Assembly (NCBI RefSeq): GCF_001612725.1
Contig: NZ_BDAZ01000015.1
Coordinates: 1 to 64,000 of the forward strand
Length of the DNA stretch: 64,000 bases
Direction of reading: 5' to 3'
Source of the DNA: Nocardia anaemiae NBRC 100462
Lineage (GTDB): Bacteria; Actinomycetota; Actinomycetes; Mycobacteriales; Mycobacteriaceae
In this document: positions 1 through 7,906 of the stretch, in pieces
How the letters are laid out: every line of letters begins with the position of its first letter
Position numbering within the stretch: position 1 is the first letter of the stretch
Made by a program: the position numbers and the translations under genes
Notes under the pieces: model-generated
Databases searched by the model: none
What the model saw: only the letters and a program-made list of their open reading frames with translations
Told to the model about the DNA's origin: nothing

Positions 1-10
1 CCGCGAACAC

Positions 11-29
11 GCCGCGCCGAAGGCGCGGC
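11..29. terminator. GC-rich hairpin, possible terminator of a gene left of the window
   Basis: An 8-bp perfect inverted repeat (GCCGCGCC / GGCGCGGC) closes a GAA loop. There is no T-run after it. It lies before the first gene and may end transcription entering from the left edge. Confidence 0.4.
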
Positions 30-70
30 CAATAGCAGAGCGCCAAATTCAACACAGGTACCGTACGGCC

Positions 71-922
71 GTGACTTCTGTGGAACCTCCCGAGCACGTG
101 CGCGCCACGTTCGGTCTGCGCGAAGTGACCCCGGTTTCGCTGGGAGACTGGGACGGCGGCTGGCGGCTCGGCGATGTGGTGCTGAGTCCGATCGCCGATC
201 ATGCGAGGGCGGCATGGTCGGCGAAGGTCCGCGAAACACTGAAGGTGGACGGCCTACGCCTGGCCCGTCCGGTCCGGGCCACCGACGGCCGCTACGTGGT
301 TTCGGGTTGGCGGGCCGATACCTATCTGGAGGGTGTGCCCGAGCCGCGCTATGACGAGGTCGTCTCGGTATCACTGCGACTACATCAGGCCACAGCACAG
401 CTGGAACGCCCACGGTTCCTGGTCCAGCCACCGGTCGCGCCCTGGGTCGATGTCGATGTCTTCGTCGCGGCCGACCGCGCCGCCTGGGAAGCGGTCCCGC
501 TGCGAAGTCTGCGCGCTGGTGGCATCACCCCGGCAACCTCTCCCGACGGCGAGCGCAGCATGGAACTCATCGGCCAACTGGCCACGCTGCGCAAGCCTGT
601 CCAAACCCCCGCGCAACTGGTGCACGGTGACCTGTTCGGCACGGTACTTTTCGCCGGGGTCTTCACACCCGGCCTCACCGACATCACCCCGTACTGGCGC
701 CCGGCACCATGGGCCGCCGGTGTCATCGTCGTCGATGCACTCGCCTGGGGCGGCGCCGACGACGGCCTACTCGACCGCTGGTCGGATCTGCCCGAGTGGC
801 CGCAGATGTTGTTGCGCGCGGTCATGTTTCGGCTTGCTGTGCATGCGCTGCACCCCCGCTCGACCCCCGAAGCGTTTCCCGGATTGGCGCGGACCGCGGA
901 TATGGTTCGCCTGATGCTCTGA
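71..922 (+). CDS. Actinobacterial kinase-fold protein, TIGR02569-like
   Basis: This 283-residue protein resembles an actinobacterial family I recall as TIGR02569, which is related to aminoglycoside phosphotransferases. What is visible is a VHGD catalytic-loop-like motif near residue 184 followed by a VVD motif near residue 220, the usual order of catalytic and metal-binding aspartates in that fold. The residues around them (TPYWRPAPWAAG) are typical of the family. The substrate is unknown. The start is a GTG at 71. No partner gene is visible: the left side is outside the window and 282 bases separate it from the next gene. It could be a pseudokinase. Confidence 0.7.
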   Translation: MTSVEPPEHVRATFGLREVTPVSLGDWDGGWRLGDVVLSPIADHARAAWSAKVRETLKVDGLRLARPVRATDGRYVVSGWRADTYLEGVPEPRYDEVVSVSLRLHQATAQLERPRFLVQPPVAPWVDVDVFVAADRAAWEAVPLRSLRAGGITPATSPDGERSMELIGQLATLRKPVQTPAQLVHGDLFGTVLFAGVFTPGLTDITPYWRPAPWAAGVIVVDALAWGGADDGLLDRWSDLPEWPQMLLRAVMFRLAVHALHPRSTPEAFPGLARTADMVRLML

Positions 923-1204
923 GTTTCACCTCAACCGCGCGATCGCCCGGTTACCCGATCTGCGTCGTGTGCCGCGTTGGTTGTTTATGCTCGGACGACC
1001 GCCATCAGGCGGCTTGTTCTACCTGCTCGGCGGGCCACTGGGATGCTCTGTGGTTGCCCGTGTTCGGACGGCTCCGCGACCGGTTCAGATGATGCCGGAA
1101 TGGAACCCGTGGAGCCAGCGTAAGCGTTGTGCCCGTGCTAATTTGACGTTCGTGGACGCGGTGTGGACCGGCGCGCCTGCGACATGGGGTGAGGACGGCG
1201 GCAG
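923..1204 (+). other. Intergenic leader of the four-gene P-loop operon
   Basis: There is no convincing coding sequence here. Short frames in this stretch lack ribosome sites and recognisable content. The promoter of the following operon should lie here, but I see no clear -35/-10 pair. Confidence 0.4.
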
Positions 1205-3049
1205 GTGAGAATCCAACCGAGGCAACAGATTCTGGATGTGTGGCGCGCCATGCTCGCCGCGTGCTGGGATGGCAGGGACTGGCGCTGGGGCGGTCGAATG
1301 GACGCCAACTCTATCAGCGACTCCGAGCAGTTGCTCTGCCTGCTGTATCCGGCCACCGAGATCGATATCTTCGCGCTGGACAATCCGGATCGCATGGAGG
1401 ACGACGTCAGTTCGGTCCTCGAACCGCTCGGCGGTCCGAAGCAGATCGGCAGCTTCGTCGTGTGGCTGCTCGAGCGCTATATCGAGCAGAACACACGTGA
1501 GGACGGGCAGCCGAACTTCTCCGCGGGCAGCTATCTGCGTTCCGCTGATGAGCGCGAACCCACTGCGGCACAGCGCGGCATCGAGGTCGTCGACTCGTAT
1601 TCGATGTCGCTGACCGTCTGTATGGCGGGCCTGCGCTTCCTGCGCGCCTTCCGCGGTTGGGCGCGACCGGGGGAGCTGACCAAGCGGATCGATATTCTCT
1701 CCGGGCAGCTCAGCGCGCGACTCACCGCGGCGATGACCGGACTGGTCCGCAGCTTTGTCGTCAATACCGTGAAGCCGAAATCCCGTGAGGGACAGGCGAT
1801 CCTGGGAATGCTGAACCAGACCGGCGAGCCCGAGCAGGCCATGGTCGACGGTGTGCGGCGCAGTCTGGAACGAGTGCGGGCGCGGTTGCGTAGTGACGTC
1901 ACCTTGGGGCAGGAGAAATCGGTCAGGGAGCTCGAGGACGAGAATCTGCTGTTCGAATGCGGGTGGAGTTGGGGGGTAGCGCGCGACGCCACCGAGGTCG
2001 ACTTCGTCGAGGCGCAGATCGCGAGTGAGAAGGGCATCGCCGATCCACGCCCGTATCTGTATTTCACGGTCGTCGCGTTGGACGGCATCAACGATCTGGT
2101 CTCCCCGCGTACCGGTGAGCTCGGTCTGCTCGACGAGAAACAGCACCGGCTGGCCCAGGCTCTACGCACGCGCTGGGAGCTGACCCAGCGCTATTGGTCG
2201 ACGGTCGCGCGCTATGGCTCCGGCAGTTGGCCGCTGGAGGATATTCCGTGGCGCACCTCCGACGACGAGCAGTCGGACTACTTCAGTCTGATCGTATCCG
2301 CGGTACTGATCCAGGATCTGGTCGCACGCACCGCCTCCGATGACGACTTGACAAGGGCCGTGGCCATCTTCGACGAATTGGCGGGGCGCGGCCGGATCAT
2401 TCGCCGGACCATGCGCGACGACCCGGCGGTCGCGCTGCACAATCCCGGTGTGCGTCTTACCCTGCGGGGCAGTGAGGGCGTCGATGGCGGGCCGACGCTG
2501 CAGTGGGAGGTCTCCGACTTCTCGGCGGTGCTGCTCAAGCGAATGCTGCAGGCGGCCAGGCTGTCCAATAATGTCGCGGCCCGCGACAAACTGATGGATT
2601 TGGCCAAATCGGTGATGGAGCATCTGGATCGGCGCATGCTGCGGGTCGGAACGCCCGGACTGTGGGACGATCCGGCGGGTGCGTTCGGGGAGAACGGCGA
2701 TGAAGAGGTCACCAGACCGTCCTGGTACATGACCGAACGCGTCATCGAATGTCTGGTGGCCGCCGACCGCACCTACCGCGAACCGCCGCCCAACTGGCCG
2801 GATCTGCAGGATGTCGCTCGGGTCATGCTGAATACCGCCGAGCATCGGTTCGATCAGGAGATGCTCGGTGTCAGCATCGATGACACCTCGGGCAACCGTG
2901 CCGCGCTCGATCGCGTGGAGGACCATATCGATCAGGCCAGGCGGTTGGTGCGCGAGGATTCCGCGACCACCTTCGTGCACGCCTTGGACGCGCTGCGTGA
3001 ACTCGACCGACTGGCCGCTGCCCGCCGCGACGCGACAAGGAACCCCTAG
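1205..3049 (+). CDS. SCO2524-family-like protein, first gene of the P-loop operon
   Basis: This 614-residue soluble protein has no catalytic motif that I recognise. It is rich in helices and charged residues, with no signal peptide or membrane segment. I identify it from its position: it is directly followed by a variant P-loop ATPase and two further genes in the order of the actinobacterial SCO2524-2523-2522-2521 families. The start is a GTG at 1205. The stop lies 3 bases before the next start, so the genes are probably co-translated. The biochemical role is unknown. The family name is from memory and less certain than that of the ATPase. Confidence 0.65.
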   Translation: MRIQPRQQILDVWRAMLAACWDGRDWRWGGRMDANSISDSEQLLCLLYPATEIDIFALDNPDRMEDDVSSVLEPLGGPKQIGSFVVWLLERYIEQNTREDGQPNFSAGSYLRSADEREPTAAQRGIEVVDSYSMSLTVCMAGLRFLRAFRGWARPGELTKRIDILSGQLSARLTAAMTGLVRSFVVNTVKPKSREGQAILGMLNQTGEPEQAMVDGVRRSLERVRARLRSDVTLGQEKSVRELEDENLLFECGWSWGVARDATEVDFVEAQIASEKGIADPRPYLYFTVVALDGINDLVSPRTGELGLLDEKQHRLAQALRTRWELTQRYWSTVARYGSGSWPLEDIPWRTSDDEQSDYFSLIVSAVLIQDLVARTASDDDLTRAVAIFDELAGRGRIIRRTMRDDPAVALHNPGVRLTLRGSEGVDGGPTLQWEVSDFSAVLLKRMLQAARLSNNVAARDKLMDLAKSVMEHLDRRMLRVGTPGLWDDPAGAFGENGDEEVTRPSWYMTERVIECLVAADRTYREPPPNWPDLQDVARVMLNTAEHRFDQEMLGVSIDDTSGNRAALDRVEDHIDQARRLVREDSATTFVHALDALRELDRLAAARRDATRNP

Positions 3050-3052
3050 CGC

Positions 3053-3967
3053 ATGATCGTGTTCGCGACCTCCGACAAGGGCGGCACCGGCCGCTCGGTG
3101 ACCAGCTGCAATCTCGCCTATCGGATGTGTGTGCGGGGTAAGCGGGTCGCCTATCTGGATTTCGACTTCGGTTCCCCCACCGCGGGTGCGCTTTTCGAGA
3201 TCAGCGGTGTGGAGCGCGGCATCTCCGGTGGCGACGGACTGCATTCCTATTTGCTCGGTAAGGCGGGCGTCGCCGCGCGAATCGATGTGCGCGACAACAC
3301 CGATCGGCGCGAGTTACGCAAGATGCGCACCCGAACCGGCAAGCTGTTCCTTTTGCCAGGCGATGCCGGTGGCGCGGAGTTCACCAAGATCGATGGTCCG
3401 ACCCTGGACAACTGCGCCAAATTGCTGCTCGAACTCGATCAGGACTTCGACGTCTGCATTGTCGATCTCAGCGCGGGGCGCTCGGTGGCGATGGAAATCG
3501 CGCTCAGGGCAACGGCTTTGCCGCAGCTGGCCGCGCGAACAGTGCGCTGGTTGGTATTTCATCGCTGGACCCGTCAGCACATCATCGCCGCACATGGTCT
3601 GGTGCGCGGGAAGTACGGGATCCTCGATTGCGGTGCGGGCGCGGGACACGATCCCGAACTGCTGCTGGACAACATCAGGTACGTACGCACCGCGGTGCCG
3701 CAATTGAATGAGGCAACCGAATCGCCTGGGCCGCAGGCGGCTTGGTTGCATCAGCAGGACTCCATGTTGAAACGGCTGGCATCGACGAACAAGGTCGGTG
3801 CGAGCGCGATGCTCGGCGAGACCCCGGTCGAGCCGGTATTGCAATGGCGCGAACAGCTGATTCTGGACATCGACGTGCAGAAGGAAATTGCCAACAAGGC
3901 AACCGTCGAGGCCTTCGACACGCTCGCCGATCGCGTGCTCGATCCGGCCACCTGGCGCCGAATCTGA
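3053..3967 (+). CDS. SCO2523-family variant P-loop (ParA/MinD-like) protein
   Basis: This 304-residue protein starts with a ParA/MinD-type deviant Walker A region, SDKGGTGRSVTS at residues 7-18. The signature lysine is kept (KGG), but the P-loop lysine of KGGxGKS is an arginine. A YLDFDFGSPTAG segment near residue 36 matches switch I and CIVDLSAGRS near residue 138 matches Walker B. ParA-like proteins position cargo or act as ATP switches; loss of the P-loop lysine suggests altered or absent hydrolysis. It is the likely core of the four-gene operon. Mrp, ArsA and ParA relatives are alternatives, but the neighbours favour SCO2523. Confidence 0.8.
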   Translation: MIVFATSDKGGTGRSVTSCNLAYRMCVRGKRVAYLDFDFGSPTAGALFEISGVERGISGGDGLHSYLLGKAGVAARIDVRDNTDRRELRKMRTRTGKLFLLPGDAGGAEFTKIDGPTLDNCAKLLLELDQDFDVCIVDLSAGRSVAMEIALRATALPQLAARTVRWLVFHRWTRQHIIAAHGLVRGKYGILDCGAGAGHDPELLLDNIRYVRTAVPQLNEATESPGPQAAWLHQQDSMLKRLASTNKVGASAMLGETPVEPVLQWREQLILDIDVQKEIANKATVEAFDTLADRVLDPATWRRI

Positions 3968-4012
3968 ATCGACCGAACTCGACAACACCATCCTGGAAGG
4001 GATTTCGAGCAC

Positions 4013-5029
4013 ATGGAGTATGCCGCAGGCTACAGCGAGGCCACCGAGCACCCGCGCGTCGCCAAGGTGCCGCTGTCCCATGTGTCGATCGAGGTCGGAC
4101 ATTTCTATATGCACGATCTGGCCAATGGCGAGGAGAAGATCCGCGCGCAGTTCCGCCGGATCGTGCCGCTGGTCACGGCATTCATCGAGGCCGCGAAAAT
4201 CGAATTCGGCCCGCGGGCCCGGGTCAGCACCTGCTTCCTGGTCGACGACTATTTCCGGTCCGATACCAATCCCGGCGAAATCCTCGACAAATTGCTGCGC
4301 AATGCCGACGAATGTGGTCTGACCATCGACTATTTGGCACGCGAGGCGGGCTGCTGGGAGGTTCCGGCCGCCGAATACGGTGCGGTGAACGCGCCGCGTA
4401 TCGAGCTGGCCGAACTGGTCCGCGCCCGCATCGTGGCCGAACCGCCCGAGGGCGCGAACGGTCGAAGGCCACCCACCGCGGAATCCGGCTGGCTGTGCAA
4501 TGGCCGACGCGCCTCCGACGATTCATCGGAGCAGGCCATGCACGATGAGCCGTACGAACCGGCCGAGGAATTCGGGCGGCGCGAGCATTCGATTTTCCTC
4601 GATGTGGAAATGTGGAGTAAGCAGACCCGAAAGGTGAACGGGCGCAAGGAAGTCTTCACCAAATGGTCCTGCCCGTATCTGGCCTCCATCTGGCAGTTGC
4701 TGCGACTGGGCATGCTGCGTTTCGACGGTATGCCGGTGGTCGAGCCACAGCCGTGGGAGCCGGGCATGCAGTGGCCCGGCAGTTGGTGGGAGATGCCCGC
4801 GGTGGTCCAGCTGAATCCGCGGGCCAAACCATTTGCCGCATATCGGTCACTTTCACTGCTGCCGCAGCGATATCTGGGTATCGAGCACGCGGTCCGGGTA
4901 ATACTCGATCACATCCAACTCGACGACGAAGTGGTCGACCAGATCGTCGCCAGGGGCACCGAGGAGGGTATCGACGTATCGCGCAAGGTGACCGAACGCC
5001 TCACCCATTTCCTGCTGGACGGATCCTGA
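4013..5029 (+). CDS. SCO2522-family-like protein
   Basis: This 338-residue protein of unknown function is the third gene of the operon. It starts at an ATG at 4013 with a GGAAGGGA ribosome site at 3997-4004. It has no membrane segment or signal peptide. The middle (about residues 150-185) is polar and probably a flexible linker between two folded halves. The C-terminal half is rich in tryptophan and proline (PWEPGMQWPGSWWEMP). The stop is 1 base before the next start, so the last two genes should be made together. The family assignment rests on context. Confidence 0.65.
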   Translation: MEYAAGYSEATEHPRVAKVPLSHVSIEVGHFYMHDLANGEEKIRAQFRRIVPLVTAFIEAAKIEFGPRARVSTCFLVDDYFRSDTNPGEILDKLLRNADECGLTIDYLAREAGCWEVPAAEYGAVNAPRIELAELVRARIVAEPPEGANGRRPPTAESGWLCNGRRASDDSSEQAMHDEPYEPAEEFGRREHSIFLDVEMWSKQTRKVNGRKEVFTKWSCPYLASIWQLLRLGMLRFDGMPVVEPQPWEPGMQWPGSWWEMPAVVQLNPRAKPFAAYRSLSLLPQRYLGIEHAVRVILDHIQLDDEVVDQIVARGTEEGIDVSRKVTERLTHFLLDGS

Positions 5030-5030
5030 C

Positions 5031-6137
5031 GTGAACGAACCGAACGATTCGGCCGCGCGCCGGATGCGCACGGCCCGCTCGACGCCGCACCTACGGCAGC
5101 TGCGGCGCGGCCGAGCCGTGCGTCTGCTGGTGCGCGCCGGTGCGGCACAGACCAGGACGCCCGTCGGCCCCCTGGTCGTCTTCGGTGAGGTGGACACCTG
5201 CCTGCTGCCCGCGGCGACACCACTGTCGCGCGGTGATCTCGAGGAGCTACTCGAGCTGGTGCCCGGTCGTCCGATGCTGTGGCGGGAGCGTCCGATGTCG
5301 CTCGCGGTTTCGCCGACCACGGCCGAGGGAGTGGATTGCCGGTTGGCCGCCCCGTCGCATCCCGACGTGCGCGCGATCGGCACGGTGGCAACGCACGCGG
5401 TCGTCGTCGGCGGCCGGGTGCTGCAGAGTTCGGCACGGACCAGGGTCGTGCGCGCCGCTGGCGATCAGCGCCGGACGTGGTCGCACTACCTGAGCCAGGT
5501 CGGGGTATCCGAGGTGATCACCAAGGTCACCACGGAAACCGGCGCGCGGTTGGCCGAGGGATTCCTGGCCGCGGGGCCGTCGCCGGTCGGTGCCCTCGAT
5601 CTCGCTTCGATCGCCAATCGGCTGCTCGGCCGCATCCGGATGGATCACCGCCTCGACCAGAACACGCCGGTGCAATCGGGGACGACCAGGCTGCGCTGGG
5701 CGGCGCGGATCGGCGACCCGGCGCAGCCGGTGGTGTGGTTCCGGTTGCGCGACGATACGGTCCGCACCGCGTTGATCACCGTGCGCACCGAAGCGGAACT
5801 GGCCGATGTACAGCGGTTCTGTGAGGATCTCGCGGTGCACGATTGGCTGCTTTCGGTCACCGCCGCGGCGCTGGAACAGTCCGATCTGTTCGCGCCGGGC
5901 AGTGCCGAGTCGGTGGCGGTGTTGGCGCCGGTGCTGCACCACCTGGCACATCTATGGGTGCCCGGCGCGCATACGCCACCGGCGCTGCGCGGACTGTGGA
6001 CACAGCTGAACACCGATCCGGATTTCACCGCGGGACGGCGGGCATTGATCGATCAGCTGCACAATCGGGTGTTGGTTGCGACCCTGGACGCGGTGCGGCA
6101 CACCAGGATCGGCACCGAGGACTACAGCCCGGATTAG
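5031..6137 (+). CDS. SCO2521-family-like protein, last gene of the P-loop operon
   Basis: This 368-residue protein of unknown function starts with a GTG one base after the preceding TGA (TGACGTG), an arrangement that suggests translational re-initiation. It is arginine-rich at the N-terminus and otherwise alternates hydrophobic and charged stretches without predicted membrane helices. It contains no known catalytic motif that I can see. It ends 14 bases from the stop of a convergent gene. The family name follows from gene order with the variant P-loop protein. Confidence 0.65.
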   Translation: MNEPNDSAARRMRTARSTPHLRQLRRGRAVRLLVRAGAAQTRTPVGPLVVFGEVDTCLLPAATPLSRGDLEELLELVPGRPMLWRERPMSLAVSPTTAEGVDCRLAAPSHPDVRAIGTVATHAVVVGGRVLQSSARTRVVRAAGDQRRTWSHYLSQVGVSEVITKVTTETGARLAEGFLAAGPSPVGALDLASIANRLLGRIRMDHRLDQNTPVQSGTTRLRWAARIGDPAQPVVWFRLRDDTVRTALITVRTEAELADVQRFCEDLAVHDWLLSVTAAALEQSDLFAPGSAESVAVLAPVLHHLAHLWVPGAHTPPALRGLWTQLNTDPDFTAGRRALIDQLHNRVLVATLDAVRHTRIGTEDYSPD

Positions 6138-6151
6138 CCGATGCGGCGGCA

Positions 6152-6994
6152 TCAGATCCGGAACCATCGCCGGACCAGCAGCGCGAAGAACAGCGAATTG
6201 AGTACGAGTCCGGCGTAGGCCTCGATGACCAGCAGTGTCCGTCCGGCGCCCCTGATCTCCTCCAGATCGCCGAGCCCGAGCGGATTCAGATAGTTGATCA
6301 GGCACATGTGCAGCGCGGTCGGGATGGGTTGGCCGTCGGTGGTCCACAGCACGAAGGTGCCGATGAGCAGGACGGCGGCGATCCAGCCGAGCAGCCGGAA
6401 CGGCCGAAAACCATAGCCGCACAGCCATTCCAGGGTCCAGTGCGGGATCCTCTTCCAGACCGGATCGACGGCGCGGCAGCGAGCTTGCGCCAACGCGTGC
6501 CCGCAGCGGTCCTGTGCGTCGAAGTCCTCCTCGACCCGGTGCAGTCCCACCGCGCGTTTGAAGGCCAGTACGGCATGTTGGGGCAGGTCGGCGGCGACCA
6601 GCACGCGACCGAGACGCTCATAGATTTCGGCGATCCGGGTGTTCTGGGTGCGGCTGAGCCGTCGTGGTCCGCGGAATTCGACCTCGGCGGCGAGCAGCGC
6701 CGTCAGGACGGGCAGCGGTCCGTCGGCGTCCACGGCGGGTTCCCGTGCCACCTCGTAGATATGGGAGAAGACCAGGCTGTCGCCGGGCTGGGAGATCTTC
6801 CCCGGGTCGTAGTCGAGCTCCAATGTCTCGACGTGGGTGTTGAAGGAGTCGAGCAGCCGCTGTTCGGACTCGGCCCCGGCCTGTCCGAAGTATTCGGCGA
6901 TCTCGTCCGCGTAGCGGTCGGCATGCCGATCGATCAGCGTGGTCATCGAATTGACCGCAGGTGAGAGTTGGGATAGGCCCGCGTATTCGGTCAT
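6152..6994 (-). CDS. Membrane protein with a degenerate K+-channel-like pore
   Basis: The protein has about 280 residues. The first 190 are soluble and helical. The end carries two hydrophobic segments (around LLGWIAAVLLIGTFVLW and LLVIEAYAGLVLNSLFFALLV) with NPLGLGDLEEI between them. That layout matches two-helix potassium channels, whose filter reads TxGYGD; here the filter is changed to PLGLGD. It may be a non-conducting or altered channel, or a sensor. I chose the ATG at 6994 because GGGGGA lies 7 bases upstream; the frame stays open to 7042. A duplicated promoter-like motif lies just upstream. It is convergent with the P-loop operon, whose stop is 14 bases away. Confidence 0.6.
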   Translation of the reverse strand: MTEYAGLSQLSPAVNSMTTLIDRHADRYADEIAEYFGQAGAESEQRLLDSFNTHVETLELDYDPGKISQPGDSLVFSHIYEVAREPAVDADGPLPVLTALLAAEVEFRGPRRLSRTQNTRIAEIYERLGRVLVAADLPQHAVLAFKRAVGLHRVEEDFDAQDRCGHALAQARCRAVDPVWKRIPHWTLEWLCGYGFRPFRLLGWIAAVLLIGTFVLWTTDGQPIPTALHMCLINYLNPLGLGDLEEIRGAGRTLLVIEAYAGLVLNSLFFALLVRRWFRI

Positions 6995-7027
6995 GTGTAT
7001 TCCCCCGGGTGCAGCCGTCACGTTGGA

Positions 7028-7056
7028 CGTGACCTCCACCATACCAATGACATTCG
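7028..7056 (-). promoter_or_regulatory. Promoter-like motif, copy A, with TATGGT -10
   Basis: Read on the minus strand, the 15-base core CATTGGTATGGTGGA is flanked by CGAAT and TCACG. The same blocks with the same spacing recur at 7726-7754. TATGGT fits a TANNNT -10 hexamer, placing transcription start about 37 bases before the ATG at 6994. Confidence 0.5.
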
Positions 7057-7060
7057 ACTA

Positions 7061-7567
7061 TCAATCCGGTGCGCGACCGCCCTTGAGCCAGCGCTTGTCA
7101 TTCGGTCCGGGGAACTGCGAGGTGCTGGGCCAGCGATCGATGCGGTGCACAAGTACATCTCGCGGTTCGTTCGCGCCGAAGTATCGCTGTTCGTATCCGG
7201 CCCAACGGAATCCGGCGTTCTTGTACAACTCGACGGTGCGCTGATCGGTCGGTCGGACCGTCAGGTACACCGAATCCGCCTGTGCAGTACGGCAACTCGT
7301 CACGGCCCGATCCAATAGCGCACGGCCGAGACCGCGGTTGCGGTAGTTCGGCGCGACCGCCAGACCCATTACCCAGCCGCGGCGGCGAGTGCCGACGCCG
7401 ACGAGCGCGTAACCGCGCACCTTGCCGCCGATTTCGGCAACCACCCAATCAGGTCCGTGCAAATCGAACAGTTGGCGCAGCGTCACATACGGGTAGCAGA
7501 GGTCGCCGAAGTGTTCCCGCTCCAGCGCGGCGATATCGTCGAGATCGGACAATCGCGCGGTCCGGAA
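7061..7567 (-). CDS. GNAT-family N-acetyltransferase (RimI-like)
   Basis: GNAT enzymes move an acetyl group from acetyl-CoA to an amine. The acetyl-CoA signature is visible as VAPNYRNRGLGRALL (the R/Q-x-x-G-x-G/A pattern), and the C-terminal half contains YKNAGFRWAGYEQRYF, typical of RimI-like members. The length is about 168 residues. I prefer the GTG at 7567, which has GGGGGA 5 bases upstream; a TTG at 7600 would add 11 residues. It probably shares a transcript with the small frame at 7593-7688 and with the membrane protein downstream. The substrate is unknown. Confidence 0.8.
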   Translation of the reverse strand, partial: FRTARLSDLDDIAALEREHFGDLCYPYVTLRQLFDLHGPDWVVAEIGGKVRGYALVGVGTRRRGWVMGLAVAPNYRNRGLGRALLDRAVTSCRTAQADSVYLTVRPTDQRTVELYKNAGFRWAGYEQRYFGANEPRDVLVHRIDRWPSTSQFPGPNDKRWLKGGRAPD

Positions 7568-7592
7568 CACCGGTTCCCCCGCCGCCTCGGAT

Positions 7593-7688
7593 TTATCCAA
7601 TGCTCACCGCCAATGGCCGCTCGCATTGCGCATCCAGCGAATCCAGCTGGTCGAGATCGGATGCGTTCGCGATTCGGATGTATGCCAT
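7593..7688 (-). CDS. Possible 31-codon leader ORF or truncated GNAT start
   Basis: An ATG at 7688 opens a 31-codon frame ending in TAA at 7593-7595, just before the acetyltransferase. Its first residues (MAYIRIANASDLDQL) look like the N-terminus of a GNAT domain, as does the start of the downstream gene. It may be the remnant of a duplicated acetyltransferase or a small leader. It lies about 40 bases behind promoter-like copy B. There is no direct evidence that it is expressed. Confidence 0.3.
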   Translation of the reverse strand: MAYIRIANASDLDQLDSLDAQCERPLAVSIG

Positions 7689-7725
7689 CTCGCCGGAGCC
7701 CCCCTCGCTCTGTCTACTGACTCGG

Positions 7726-7754
7726 CGTGATATCCACCATACCAATGTGATTCG
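7726..7754 (-). promoter_or_regulatory. Promoter-like motif, copy B, with TATGGT -10
   Basis: This matches 7028-7056 at 25 of 29 positions, with identical spacing between its three blocks. It should drive the small frame and acetyltransferase on the minus strand. Confidence 0.5.
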
Positions 7755-7906
7755 GTGTGGACGGCCGAATGCCGCGCTGGGGACCTCTTCCAGCGCGGCA
7801 TTCGGGTCTAGCGATGGCGCGGTCGCTGGCCCGGAGGGGGTTCGGGAGCAACTACGCCGGGCCTGCCGATCGGGGGTTCGGGCCGAAAGGCAGGCGGCGC
7901 ATGCGG

